A model generated the notes under the pieces. That model saw nothing but the letters and a program-made list of their open reading frames with translations. It did no database searches and was not told the origin of the DNA. A stretch of 64,000 bases of DNA from JARRNJ01 sp037385045 (GTDB taxonomy: Bacteria; Pseudomonadota; Gammaproteobacteria; JASBUN01): contig JARRNJ010000005.1 in the NCBI GenBank assembly GCA_037385045.1, positions 1-64,000 on the forward strand, given 5' to 3'. The position numbers were made by a program, and so were the translations under genes. Shown one piece after another: positions 53,486 through 64,000 of this stretch (position 1 is its first letter; every line of letters begins with the position of its first letter).

Positions 53486-54310
53486 TCAGGGCAGGGGATC
53501 GACTTTCACCTGGATCGCGCCCCGGTTTTCGCTGCGGTCTTCGGTCCGTTCGACGACGCTCCCGGCCTCGGTGCCCGACCGGTCCACGGTGCCGCCGATG
53601 GTGATCCACTCACCCAGGCGGCCGCGTACCGTGGTGGCCGCCGCCTGAACGTTGATGCGGCCGCCGTCGCCGGGGCTCAGGCTGGCACGGTGGGGCATGA
53701 TACGCAGCGTGACCTGGTCGCCGGTGACCTGAGGCACGACGTAAAATCCGCTGGTCACGGCCCGATAACGGACGCCGTCCTGCACGGCGCCGCCGCCGGG
53801 GGTGGTGACGACGCGGCGCCCGCCCATCGGTACCAGCTGCCCGGTGCGGATGAAGGCGCGGTTGCCTTCGAGTACCTGGATCCGCTGGTCCGCGGCGGCG
53901 ATGTCGCGGTCCTCGGTGCGATACACCTGAACCGTGCCGCGAACCTGGTCGCGATCCGCATGCACGCGGGCGCCGGCGCCCGACGATTGATCGAGACTCG
54001 AGGCACTATGGCGCACGGTGATCAGCAGGCGGCGGGGTGCCCGGTCGATGCGAGCGAGGATCTTGCGCACCTCCGCCAGGCGTTCGGGGCTGGTGCGTAT
54101 GATGAGCTGGAAGCCGGAGCCGCGGATTACGTCTCCATGGGCCAGGAAAGGCTGGATGATGGGAATGACCTCGTCGGCCGGCCGGTGATGCAGCTGAATG
54201 ATTTGCAGGGATGCCGCCTGGACGGTTGCCAGCGATGCGAGCATCCAGATGGCCCACGTGAGGGCAAGGCGGCGCACTGCTTCCATGAAGGGAAATCTCC
54301 GGGAACTCAT
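53486..54310 (-). CDS. exported secretin-N-domain-like protein
   Basis: 274 residues. A signal peptide (LTWAIWMLASLATVQA) is followed by a segment resembling secretin N-domains (LQIIQLHHRPADEVIPIIQPFL, GFQLIIRTSPERLAEVRKIL, LDRAPRRLLITV-like). The remainder contains VPMGGRRVVTTPGGGAVQDG and ends GAIQVKVDPLP. It lacks the C-terminal secretin barrel domain, so it cannot be a pore by itself. It ends 110 nt from mfd. Known only as an uncharacterised NolW-like/secretin_N family in gammaproteobacteria; function unknown. Confidence 0.65.
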   Translation of the reverse strand: MSSRRFPFMEAVRRLALTWAIWMLASLATVQAASLQIIQLHHRPADEVIPIIQPFLAHGDVIRGSGFQLIIRTSPERLAEVRKILARIDRAPRRLLITVRHSASSLDQSSGAGARVHADRDQVRGTVQVYRTEDRDIAAADQRIQVLEGNRAFIRTGQLVPMGGRRVVTTPGGGAVQDGVRYRAVTSGFYVVPQVTGDQVTLRIMPHRASLSPGDGGRINVQAAATTVRGRLGEWITIGGTVDRSGTEAGSVVERTEDRSENRGAIQVKVDPLP

Positions 54311-54632
54311 TGTCTCCCAAGTTTAGGGCTGATTCTCAGATACTTCACCGATATTTGCGGCGTAGAAAAGAAGGATCCTCGCGCCAAGACGCCAAGGGCG
54401 CCAAGCAATCAATCAATGTTTTTGGAGCGGAGCAGGGCGTGCCGACGCTACCGGAGCCCGTGAGTCCGGGAAACGCCTTCCCGGATCCGCCTTCTGTCAC
54501 CACCTCTCTTGAGTTCCCTTGGCGTTCTTTGCGTCTTGGCGCGAGGCAAGAAGCTGGAATGACGCCGTCGTGGGAAACGATGCCTCGCTTGTCGGACCGA
54601 GCAGCCCGTGGGGCGCTGCCGGCAACAGCCAC
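54311..54632. repeat. intergenic element with 29-bp imperfect terminal inverted repeats
   Basis: No gene is seen in this 322-nt gap. A perfect 14-bp inverted repeat pairs 54377-54390 (CCTCGCGCCAAGAC) with 54533-54546, and extended pairing covers 54377-54405 against 54518-54546 (about 26 of 29 positions). The roughly 112-nt interior holds a small hairpin TCCGGGA...TCCCGGA. Layout is that of a MITE-like or dispersed CGCCAAG-type repeat. Confidence 0.65.
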
Positions 54633-55145
54633 TCAGATGTGCAGCCTTCTCAGCTCCAGCTCCGGGGCGCTGGTTTCCCACAGTTCGTCGAACCGTTTGC
54701 CCAGCTCGCGCGCGCGCAGCGGCGCCTTGAAGTTGGCCTCACCTTCGTAGCGGCTGGCGATATTCTTATGCAGAAAGGCCTGCTCGTCGACGAGCACGAA
54801 TCCTTCGCGCAGGTCCATATGCTCTTCATCCGGGCGGTGCAGGTGGATGGAGCTCGACAGGCGCCGGGCCGTTTCGACCAGCCGGTGGCCGGTCTTGACG
54901 ACGCGGTTGGCGTCGCACACCAGAATGCGCACGGTGCTGTAGCGGCTGCGCCGCGCGAGGTCGGCCAGCGCCTGAACCAGCTGGCGATGATCGTAGATCG
55001 CCGGCTCCAGGTCCGGACTGAGGATGTCGATGCTGCGGCGGGCCTGGGTCGCCAGGGCGGTGGCCAGCGCCCGGTTGTCGGCGCGGCCCTCGAAGCGGAT
55101 CAGACAGTCGGTCTGGCCGACCACATATTCATCGAGTTTGTCCAT
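54633..55145 (-). CDS. DUF7931-like protein
   Basis: 170 residues from the ATG at 55145 (MDKLDEYVVGQTDCL); the frame is open upstream over the GNAT gene without conservation. Segments: DNRALATALATQARRSIDILSPDLEPAIYDH, TVRILVCDANRVVKTGHRLVETARRLSS, EGFVLVDEQAFLHK (pieces of one domain). The pattern is reminiscent of phospholipase-D-like folds but lacks an HKD motif. Usually found next to a GNAT gene in gammaproteobacteria, as here. Function unknown. Confidence 0.7.
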   Translation of the reverse strand: MDKLDEYVVGQTDCLIRFEGRADNRALATALATQARRSIDILSPDLEPAIYDHRQLVQALADLARRSRYSTVRILVCDANRVVKTGHRLVETARRLSSSIHLHRPDEEHMDLREGFVLVDEQAFLHKNIASRYEGEANFKAPLRARELGKRFDELWETSAPELELRRLHI

Positions 55146-55186
55146 GGCGCGAGTCAGGAATTGCAAGGCAACGCCTGCAGCATAGT

Positions 55187-55642
55187 TCAACTGCCGGGCG
55201 CTTGGCCAGGACCGGGGTCCCGTACCATGGCGACATGGGGAATGCCGGCATCTATGAACTCGTTGCCTGCGATCGCGAAGCCGTGGCGGAGGTAGAAGCC
55301 GACGGCCGTGGTTTGGGCATGCAGGAACGGGTGCTCGATGCCCCTTCGGCGCGCTTCCTCCAGCAGCGCCCGAAGCAGGGCGCTGCCGACACCGCGGCCG
55401 CGCCAGGCGGGCAGTACGGCCATGCGTCCGATGTGGCCGTCGGCGAGCATGCGGGCGGTGCCGACCACCTCGCCGCTGCCGACCCGGGCAACGACGTGCA
55501 CGCATCGGGGATCCAGGCCGTCCCACTCCAGCTCCGGTGGTACGTGCTGTTCGTGAACGAACACCTGTTCCCGCACCGCGGACGCACCGGGCCGCGCCTG
55601 GTCCCAGGAAACGACCCGGACGTGCACAGTGGAATCATTCAT
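55187..55642 (-). CDS. GNAT-family N-acetyltransferase
   Basis: 151 residues. Acetyl-CoA loop is VLPAWRGRGVGSALLRALLEEA (GRGVGS core), with FYLRHGF in the last part of the fold and VREQVFVHEQHVPPELEWDG near the N-terminus, the pattern of ElaA/YjcF-type acetyltransferases. It overlaps the end of roxA by 8 nt and precedes the DUF7931 gene on the same strand. Substrate unknown. Confidence 0.88.
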   Translation of the reverse strand: MNDSTVHVRVVSWDQARPGASAVREQVFVHEQHVPPELEWDGLDPRCVHVVARVGSGEVVGTARMLADGHIGRMAVLPAWRGRGVGSALLRALLEEARRRGIEHPFLHAQTTAVGFYLRHGFAIAGNEFIDAGIPHVAMVRDPGPGQAPGS

Positions 55643-56804
55643 AGTCGCCGAAATCCAGGCAGCCGCGATTGTAAAGCTCGCACAGCAAGCCGACGGCCGG
55701 CGGCTGCTGCGCGGTTGAGTTATCCACCGGCACCCGCCGGTCGTCGCACAACAGGCCTGCGAGCGGCGCCAGGCTCGGGGGCAGTGGGTGCTCGGTGCCG
55801 TCCACGAACAGGACCCGGCCGCCGCCGGTTTCGTCCGCGTAGGCCCAGCGGCAGGCGCTGCAGCATTGGACCGCGCCGTGTTGCCGCCAGCGCTGCAGGA
55901 AGGCGCCGGTCGACAACTGCCGTTCGCGCGGTGCCACCTGCAGATGCTCTTTGGGTTCGGTGAGAAAACGGCCCAACCAGCGGTTCATGGCGGCATCCGA
56001 GCTATCGATGCGGGTGCGGACCAGGTCGCGCATTTTCCCGAGCGCCCGGGCGTCGATCAGGCCCGGCCCTTCCCGGGGCTGAAGGCCGGGATCACTGTAG
56101 CGGCGCGACCGATCCGTGCCGGCCAGCGCGTCCTCCAGCCAGGCGTGCACCAGGTCGTACTGCCGCGGGGCGCGAAAGCCGATGGAAAACGTCATGCAGT
56201 CGTCGATCGCGACGCCGTGGTGAGCGACGCCGGGGGGCAGATAGAGAATGTCACCCGGCGCCAGTTCCCACTCCTGCTGCGGCGTGAAGTGCTGCAGGAT
56301 GCGCAGGTCGATGCCATCGATACAATCCTCCGGATCGAAGCCGTCGTGCGCGATGCGCCAGCGCCGGCGGCCGCGGGCTTGCAGCAGGAACACGTCGTAG
56401 GCGTCCAGGTGCGGTCCCACCGACCCGCCGGGCGGTGCATAGCTGACCATCAGATCGTCGATGCGCCAATCGGGGACGAAACGAAACGGTTCCAGAACCG
56501 CCGCCAGCTGAGGCAGATGCTTGTCGACGTCCTGGACCAGCAGCGTCCAACCGTCCTTCGGCAGCGTACTGAAATCCCCTTCACTGAACGGCCCCAGACG
56601 CAGCTCCCAGGGGTGGCTCCCGCCGCGTTCCATAACCAGCCGCGACTCGACACCGTCCTCGCATGCCAGGCCGGCCAGTTCTTCGGGCGAAATGGGAGAT
56701 TGGAAGCCGGGCCAGGCGCCGGGCATGAGCAGCGGTTGCTTCTGCCAGTAGCGCGCGAGGAAGCGACCGTGGTCCAGGTCGGAGGGAAACCGCAATTGCC
56801 GCAT
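55635..56804 (-). CDS. roxA: ribosomal oxygenase RoxA (50S bL16 arginine hydroxylase)
   Basis: JmjC/cupin Fe(II)/2-oxoglutarate oxygenase that hydroxylates an arginine of ribosomal protein bL16. 389 residues from the ATG at 56804. The iron-binding triad HxD...H is in VGPHLDAYDVFLLQ and PPGVAHHGVAI; the opening YWQKQPLLM is typical. The C-terminal winged-helix region is present. It belongs to the E. coli roxA-...-purB-hflD-mnmA neighbourhood, with phoPQ absent. A terminator separates it from purB. Confidence 0.93.
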   Translation of the reverse strand: MRQLRFPSDLDHGRFLARYWQKQPLLMPGAWPGFQSPISPEELAGLACEDGVESRLVMERGGSHPWELRLGPFSEGDFSTLPKDGWTLLVQDVDKHLPQLAAVLEPFRFVPDWRIDDLMVSYAPPGGSVGPHLDAYDVFLLQARGRRRWRIAHDGFDPEDCIDGIDLRILQHFTPQQEWELAPGDILYLPPGVAHHGVAIDDCMTFSIGFRAPRQYDLVHAWLEDALAGTDRSRRYSDPGLQPREGPGLIDARALGKMRDLVRTRIDSSDAAMNRWLGRFLTEPKEHLQVAPRERQLSTGAFLQRWRQHGAVQCCSACRWAYADETGGGRVLFVDGTEHPLPPSLAPLAGLLCDDRRVPVDNSTAQQPPAVGLLCELYNRGCLDFGDYE

Positions 56805-56851
56805 GCCTGACAAGCCTACGCGGGCCGCCGGCAGCTGCCAAGACCGCTCAT

Positions 56852-56894
56852 AAAAAAACCCGGGCTGCATGGGATGGGGGTTATGCAGCCCGGG
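56852..56894 (-). terminator. intrinsic terminator of purB
   Basis: A perfect 12-bp stem pairs CCCGGGCTGCAT (56859-56870) with 56883-56894 around a 12-nt loop; seven A residues on the plus strand (56852-56858) give the T-tract on the minus strand, directly after the hairpin in the direction of purB transcription. Confidence 0.85.
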
Positions 56895-57023
56895 TCCGTA
56901 CTTTGGATAGCTTGAACGACGTCGTTGGGGAAGCAAAGCGGGAGGGAAGCCGTCCCTGCCATCCGGTTTTCATTATGCCGGTTCGCATCCGGGTCGCTGT
57001 CGACTGCGTCACAAAACCGTTGA

Positions 57024-58391
57024 TCAGATTTCCCGCGCCTGCTGCTCCGCGTTGCCGGTGTAAAGGCCCGGCGTCAGCGCCTTCAACTGTTGTTTCGCCG
57101 GCTCAGGGATCTCCAGGGTGTCGATGAACGCGTGCAGCCCGGCCTGATCGGCGCGGCGCCCGCGCGTGAGTTCTTTGAGACGCTCATAGGGCTTGTCCAC
57201 GCCGTAGCGGCGCATCACTGTCTGAATCGCTTCGGCCAATACTTCCCAGTTGGCATCGAGGTCGGCCTGAAGCTGACCGGCGTCGACCTCCAGTTTATTC
57301 AGGCCCCGCAGGCACGACTGGTAGGCGATGACGCTGTGGGCGATGCCGACGCCCAGATTACGTAACACGGTGGAGTCGGTCAGATCGCGCTGCCAGCGGG
57401 ATACCGGCAGCTTGGCCGCGAGGTGACCGAACAGGGCGTTGGCAATGCCGAGATTGCCCTCGGCGTTCTCGAAGTCGATGGGGTTGACCTTGTGGGGCAT
57501 GGTGGACGAGCCCACCTCGCCGGCAACGGTCTTCTGCCGGAAGTAGCCCAGCGAGATGTAACCCCATACATCCCGGCAGAAATCCAGCAGGATATTGTTG
57601 AAACGGGCGACGGTATCGAACAGTTCCGCCACGTAGTCGTGGGGCTCGATTTGGGTGGTGTGGGAATTCCACTCCAGTCCCAGGCCGGTGACGAACTCGC
57701 GCGCCAGGCCCGGCCAGTCCACATCGGGATAGGCGGCAAGGTGGGCGTTGTAGTTTCCGACCGCGCCGTTGATCTTGCCGAGCAGCGGGACTGCGACCAA
57801 CTGCTCGCGCTGGCGGTTGAGGCGGAAGGCGACGTTGGCGATTTCCTTGCCGACCGTGGACGGGGATGCCGGCTGGCCATGGGTGCGCGACAACATGGGC
57901 TGCGCGGCATGCTCGTGGGCGAGATGACGCAGCGCGCCGATCAGTTCGTCGGCCAGGGGCAGCAGCGTTTGGGTGCGCGCCTCGCGCAGCATCAGTGCGT
58001 AGGCCAGATTGTTGATGTCCTCGGAGGTGCAGGCGAAGTGGATGAATTCGCCGACCGCCTCCAACTCCCCGTTGCCCGCGATCTTCTCCTTGAGGAAATA
58101 CTCCACGGCCTTGACGTCATGGTTGGTGGTGCGCTCGATGTTCTTGACGCGACGGGCGTCCTCCTCGTCAAAATGTTCGATCATGCCGTTGAGGATCTGC
58201 TCCGCGTGGTCGCTGAGCGGCGCAACTTCTTCAATATCCGGATGCCGCGCGAGCGCCTGCAGCCAGCGGATCTCCACCAGCACCCGGTGACGAATCAGTC
58301 CGTACTCGCTGAAAATCGGGCGCAGATCCGCCGTCTTGGCCCCATAGCGTCCGTCCACCGGCGAAACTGCGGTCAATGAATTGAGTTCCAT
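57024..58391 (-). CDS. purB: adenylosuccinate lyase
   Basis: Two-step purine enzyme: releases fumarate from SAICAR and adenylosuccinate. 455 residues from the ATG at 58391 (MELNSLTAVSPVDGRY). Signature GSSTMPHKVNPIDFENAE contains the catalytic Ser loop; the other sites are HFACTSEDINN and RTHGQPASPSTVGKE with the catalytic His. Followed by a strong hairpin terminator 130 nt downstream. Neighbourhood purB-hflD-mnmA is conserved with E. coli, though acnA and a YdcH-like gene are interposed. Confidence 0.97.
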   Translation of the reverse strand: MELNSLTAVSPVDGRYGAKTADLRPIFSEYGLIRHRVLVEIRWLQALARHPDIEEVAPLSDHAEQILNGMIEHFDEEDARRVKNIERTTNHDVKAVEYFLKEKIAGNGELEAVGEFIHFACTSEDINNLAYALMLREARTQTLLPLADELIGALRHLAHEHAAQPMLSRTHGQPASPSTVGKEIANVAFRLNRQREQLVAVPLLGKINGAVGNYNAHLAAYPDVDWPGLAREFVTGLGLEWNSHTTQIEPHDYVAELFDTVARFNNILLDFCRDVWGYISLGYFRQKTVAGEVGSSTMPHKVNPIDFENAEGNLGIANALFGHLAAKLPVSRWQRDLTDSTVLRNLGVGIAHSVIAYQSCLRGLNKLEVDAGQLQADLDANWEVLAEAIQTVMRRYGVDKPYERLKELTRGRRADQAGLHAFIDTLEIPEPAKQQLKALTPGLYTGNAEQQAREI

Positions 58392-58533
58392 GCCGTCCCC
58401 CACGTTGGCGTACCTGCAGAACGGTCCGCATGATACACCATTTGCCGGCCGATCGCGTGCTCACCGGCGCGTCGCATGACAATGCAAGCCGGTCCCGGCC
58501 GTCAGGCGGGGAGGCGGAAGGTGCACCAGGCAG

Positions 58534-58782
58534 TCAATCGCCGGCCGCGGTCTCGATCATGCGGTAGAGCGCGTCCTTGAGATGGACCCGCTTCATCTTC
58601 AGCTCTTCCGTGTGGGAGTCGGAGGTGGGTTCGATTTCCTGCTCGATGCGCAGGATTTCCTTGTCGAGCGCTTCATATTCGTCCATCAGCTGATGAAAGC
58701 GCGGGTCGTTGGTCTTCAACGTGTGGATCCTGTCGCGGTGCTCGGGGAATTCCTTGATCAACGGATGATGCTCAAGCGTCAT
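58534..58782 (-). CDS. YdcH-family (DUF465) small protein
   Basis: 82 residues from the ATG at 58782 (MTLEHHPLIKEFPEHRDRIH). DUF465 proteins are short helical, charged and possibly coiled-coil: TNDPRFHQLMDEYEALDKEI, then RVHLKDALYRMI. No function is known. It lies between purB and acnA on the same strand. Confidence 0.85.
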   Translation of the reverse strand: MTLEHHPLIKEFPEHRDRIHTLKTNDPRFHQLMDEYEALDKEILRIEQEIEPTSDSHTEELKMKRVHLKDALYRMIETAAGD

Positions 58783-58865
58783 GATTGCCGGTTGCTCCCA
58801 AGTTGGTTGACCCTGCACCCGGTCTGGGCCGGGTGCAGGGGATGGTATCGTTCGCCTGACGGACT

Positions 58866-61607
<2,742 letters not shown>

Positions 61608-61769
61608 GGGGGCTCCTGTGGTGTTTGGAAATGTGGACTCAACCGTATATTGTCGCGAAATCCACGCCGACATGATAGTACGCCAGGCCATTGGCCTCGC
61701 CGCCGGCCGTGATTGGCACATTCACGCCGCTATGAAAAGACGAAACAAACAGATGGTTAGCGCGATAAT

Positions 61770-62438
61770 TTAATCTGCGTTCTCGTGCACGCCGGCGTCG
61801 GGGCCGGTGCGCGCCAGCTCGTCGAGCAGCGCGCTCGCGGTTTGCACCATGGCTGTACGCCGCAGCAACAGCTGCAGGCGGCTGCCCCCGCACTGGCGCC
61901 ACAGCACCGCCGCGCGAATGCCGGCCAGCAGCAGGGCGCGGATCAGCGCGGCATTGTCGGGGTTGGACAATACCGCCGCCTCCCCGCTGACCATGATCCT
62001 GGGTTTGAGGTTGCTGACGGTGTTGCGGTAGACATCGGCCAATCGGGCGATGACGTTGGGGTGGGTCTCGCTGAAGTAATCCGCCTGGCCGGCGGCCGCG
62101 GCCACTTCGGTGCGGATCGCTTCCTGCATCTTGCGCCGCCGCGAGAGCTTGCGTTCCAGAAACATCAGCGCCACCAGGTAACGGGTTACTTCCAGGTCCC
62201 GGTGGCGCCGCCCGTCGGCGCCCAACTGGGTTTCCACGAGCCGCAGGCCGGTGCTGACGCCCTGGAGGCCGCCGAACACGTCGGCGCTGTCGCGGGCGTC
62301 GATTTTGAACAGGCTGTGGATGCTCGATTCCACCGCCGGAGAGATGTCGCGGCCGTGGCGCGCCACCTGTTGTACCAGGTGGGCGGCCTGGAACACGCCG
62401 GCCAGGGCGATGGTCTTGTCTTTGATGGTCCGGCTCAT
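61770..62438 (-). CDS. hflD: high-frequency lysogenization protein HflD homologue
   Basis: 222-residue helical peripheral membrane protein of the HflD/YcfC family: LAGVFQAAHLVQQVARHG opening, then ESSIHSLFKIDA and RHRDLEVTRYLVALMFLERKL. E. coli HflD binds lambda CII; its cellular role is unclear, but it sits beside mnmA and purB in many gammaproteobacteria, as here. Confidence 0.93.
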   Translation of the reverse strand: MSRTIKDKTIALAGVFQAAHLVQQVARHGRDISPAVESSIHSLFKIDARDSADVFGGLQGVSTGLRLVETQLGADGRRHRDLEVTRYLVALMFLERKLSRRRKMQEAIRTEVAAAAGQADYFSETHPNVIARLADVYRNTVSNLKPRIMVSGEAAVLSNPDNAALIRALLLAGIRAAVLWRQCGGSRLQLLLRRTAMVQTASALLDELARTGPDAGVHENAD

Positions 62439-62490
62439 AAATGAGACATCGTTGGGATCGGGCTAGGTTAGAGGCAACCGCGGACCCGCG

Positions 62491-63651
62491 TCAAAATCGG
62501 GCGTCGGCCGCGGCGGTCGGGTGGCCGGCCGCCGCGGCGGCGGCCGGTTCGGCGATGACGCCGCCGCCCAGGCACGCCTCCTCGTGGTAGAACACCACCG
62601 ACTGCCCCGGGGTGACGGCGCGCTGGGGGCGGCTGAAGCGCACGTGAAGGCGGCCATCGGCGGCTGCGGTGACGATGCAATCCTGGTCCGGCTGGCGGTA
62701 ACGCGTTTTGGCGCTGCAATGCAGCGGCAGGGCCGGGGGGGCGCCAGCCACCCAGTGCAGGTCCATGGCTTCCAGGGTGCTGCGGTAGAGCAGGGGGTGG
62801 TCGTGGCCCTGGGCGACCACCAGTACGTTGTCGTCCACCCGTTTTTCCACCACGTACCAGGGTTGCTCGCCGGCATCCCGGCGCCCGCCGATACCCAGGC
62901 CCTGGCGCTGGCCCAGGGTGTAGTACATGAGCCCCTGATGCGTGCCCAGGTGGCGTCCGTCGGGGGTGCGGATGGGTCCGGGCTGCGCCGGCAGGTAGCG
63001 GCTCAGGAACGTCCGGAAATCGCGTTCGCCGATGAAGCAGATACCGGTACTGTCCTTCTTGGCGTGGTTGGCGAATCCTGCCGCCGCGGCCCGCTTCCGC
63101 ACCTCCGACTTGCACAGATCGCCGAGGGGAAACAACACCCGGCCGAGCTGCTCCTGATTCAGGGTGTAGAGAAAGTAGCTCTGGTCCTTGCCGGGATCGG
63201 CGCCCTTGAGCAACCGCAGCCGGCCGTGCCCGTCGCGGATCACGCGGGCGTAGTGTCCGGTGGCGATGTAGTCGGCGCCGAGTGTCAGGGCGTGGTCGAG
63301 AAAAGCCCGGAACTTGATTTCCTTGTTGCACATGACGTCCGGATTGGGCGTGCGCGCGGCGCGGTATTCGGCCAGAAAATACTCGAATACCCGGTCCCAG
63401 TAGTCGGCGGAGAAGTTCACCGTGTGCAGCTGGATGCCCAGTTGGCGGCACACGGCGGCTGCGTCGCGCAGGTCCTCTTCCGCCGTACAGTGCCCGGCGG
63501 TGTCGTCCTCCTCCCAGTTCTTCATGAACAGGCCGGCCACTTCGAAGCCCTGATCGAGCAACTGCAGGGCCGCCACCGACGAGTCGACGCCGCCTGACAT
63601 GCCGATGATGACGCGTTTGCGGGCACGGGTTTGCATGGCCAATCGGATCAT
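62491..63651 (-). CDS. mnmA: tRNA-specific 2-thiouridylase MnmA
   Basis: Adds sulfur at U34 of tRNA-Lys, -Glu and -Gln. 386 residues. P-loop SGGVDSSVAA, first catalytic Cys in NPDVMCNKEIKF, second in KDSTGICFIGERDF, and GQRQGLGIGG. An alternative start at 63636 (MQTRARKRVIIG) is likely nearer the true N-terminus. An Ala/Pro-rich C-terminal tail is extra. hflD follows after 52 nt. Confidence 0.96.
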   Translation of the reverse strand: MIRLAMQTRARKRVIIGMSGGVDSSVAALQLLDQGFEVAGLFMKNWEEDDTAGHCTAEEDLRDAAAVCRQLGIQLHTVNFSADYWDRVFEYFLAEYRAARTPNPDVMCNKEIKFRAFLDHALTLGADYIATGHYARVIRDGHGRLRLLKGADPGKDQSYFLYTLNQEQLGRVLFPLGDLCKSEVRKRAAAAGFANHAKKDSTGICFIGERDFRTFLSRYLPAQPGPIRTPDGRHLGTHQGLMYYTLGQRQGLGIGGRRDAGEQPWYVVEKRVDDNVLVVAQGHDHPLLYRSTLEAMDLHWVAGAPPALPLHCSAKTRYRQPDQDCIVTAAADGRLHVRFSRPQRAVTPGQSVVFYHEEACLGGGVIAEPAAAAAAGHPTAAADARF

Positions 63652-63720
63652 TTGAACTGGAATTCACCATGATACCCCAAACGGGGTGGGCCGGCGCACG
63701 GGCCGGCCGTGCCATGGGGA

Positions 63721-64000
63721 TCAACGCGCGGTCAGGTCGCTCAGCAGCGCCAGCGGATAGTGTTTTCCCGACCGATAGTCATCGATGCAGCGCAGCACCA
63801 TGGGGCTGCGCAGCCGCGATTCCCGCTGCAGGAGGGATTCCCGGTCCAGCCACAGGGCGCGCAGGATTTCCCCGTCCAGCTGCCGTCCCGGCCGCGGTTC
63901 GCTGCAGCGGCCCGAGAAGCAGAAGCGCAGGTAGGTGACGCCGTTGCCCGGGCTCACGTAGCGGTAGACGCCCACCAGCGCCTCGGGGATGAAATCCCGG
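63721..64000 (-). CDS. NUDIX hydrolase (NudJ-like), 5' end outside window
   Basis: C-terminal 92 or so residues of a phosphatase next to mnmA. The open frame continues past the right edge (RDFIPEALVGVYRYVSPGNG), and the tail LDGEILRALWLDRESLLQ with RSPMVLRCIDDYRSGKHYPL matches NudJ-type C-termini. The Nudix box itself would be upstream and is not in the window. E. coli nudJ (ymfB) also lies beside mnmA, which is the main support. Confidence 0.75.
   Translation of the reverse strand, partial: RDFIPEALVGVYRYVSPGNGVTYLRFCFSGRCSEPRPGRQLDGEILRALWLDRESLLQRESRLRSPMVLRCIDDYRSGKHYPLALLSDLTAR

Noticed and set aside
51099..53648. An 849-codon plus-strand frame opposite mfd
   Set aside because: Shadow of mfd; no recognisable domains.
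63689..63708. Short GC-rich hairpin (GGCCGGC/GCCGGCC) between the NUDIX gene and mnmA
   Set aside because: No T-tract and only 7 bp of stem; not a convincing terminator.

Overview
The window is a GC-rich, gene-dense chromosomal segment of a gammaproteobacterium. The main evidence is conserved gene order: nadB / rpoE-rseA-rseB-rseC-mucD / lepA-lepB-rnc-era-recO-pdxJ, as in Pseudomonas (algU-mucABCD region) and E. coli; gacS(barA)-cysM-rlmD; roxA-purB-hflD-mnmA-NUDIX; and rpfE-recJ-prfB-lysS, which resembles the Xanthomonas/Xylella rpf neighbourhood. It fits a free-living chemotroph of the Chromatiales/Xanthomonadales type, but species cannot be read from it. I see no tRNA, rRNA, insertion sequence, prophage or CRISPR array.

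Layout. 1-3.3 kb: threonine branch (3' part of an AlaC-type aminotransferase, a broken hom, thrC). 3.3-9.9 kb: rhomboid protease, RpfE-like protein, recJ, prfB with its programmed frameshift, lysS. 9.9-12.1 kb: a tandem/inverted repeat, an HDOD gene and ygfZ. 12.2-16.3 kb: complete sdhCDAB operon with assembly factor sdhE and cptA. 16.4-29.0 kb: nadB, divergent from the sigma-E envelope-stress operon, then lepA-lepB-DUF4845-rnc-era-recO-pdxJ. 29.0-35.0 kb (minus strand): a periplasmic PF04392 binding protein, a TonB-dependent receptor and the GacS/BarA hybrid kinase. 35.0-38.7 kb: cysM, a PolB-type exonuclease, rlmD, a GGCT-fold protein. 38.7-40.4 kb: an oxidoreductase fused to an alpha/beta hydrolase. 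40.6-48.5 kb: CYTH phosphatase, oligopeptide-type SBP plus two permeases, nagZ, an MscS-type channel, a DsrE-like protein, hpt and a methylthioinosine/methylthioadenosine phosphorylase. 48.7-54.3 kb (minus): csiV, mfd and a secretin-N-like exported protein. 54.3-54.6 kb: intergenic inverted-repeat element. 54.6-64.0 kb (minus): DUF7931, GNAT, roxA, purB, YdcH-like, acnA, hflD, mnmA and a partial NUDIX gene.

Most genes are housekeeping and intact. The most unusual points are: (i) hom carries two independent internal deletions relative to the family, one removing the nucleotide-binding glycine loop and shifting frame, the other removing about 24 residues in frame; (ii) a quinone-oxidoreductase-like gene joined in frame to a hydrolase exactly where the first protein's C-terminus and the second's N-terminus should be, so a third short deletion is likely; (iii) a TonB receptor plus orphan periplasmic binding protein, translationally coupled and directly downstream of gacS, a candidate ligand-sensing module; (iv) a peptide-type SBP/permease set beside nagZ without ATPase genes. 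Points (i) and (ii) could be real decay or assembly loss; raw reads would decide.
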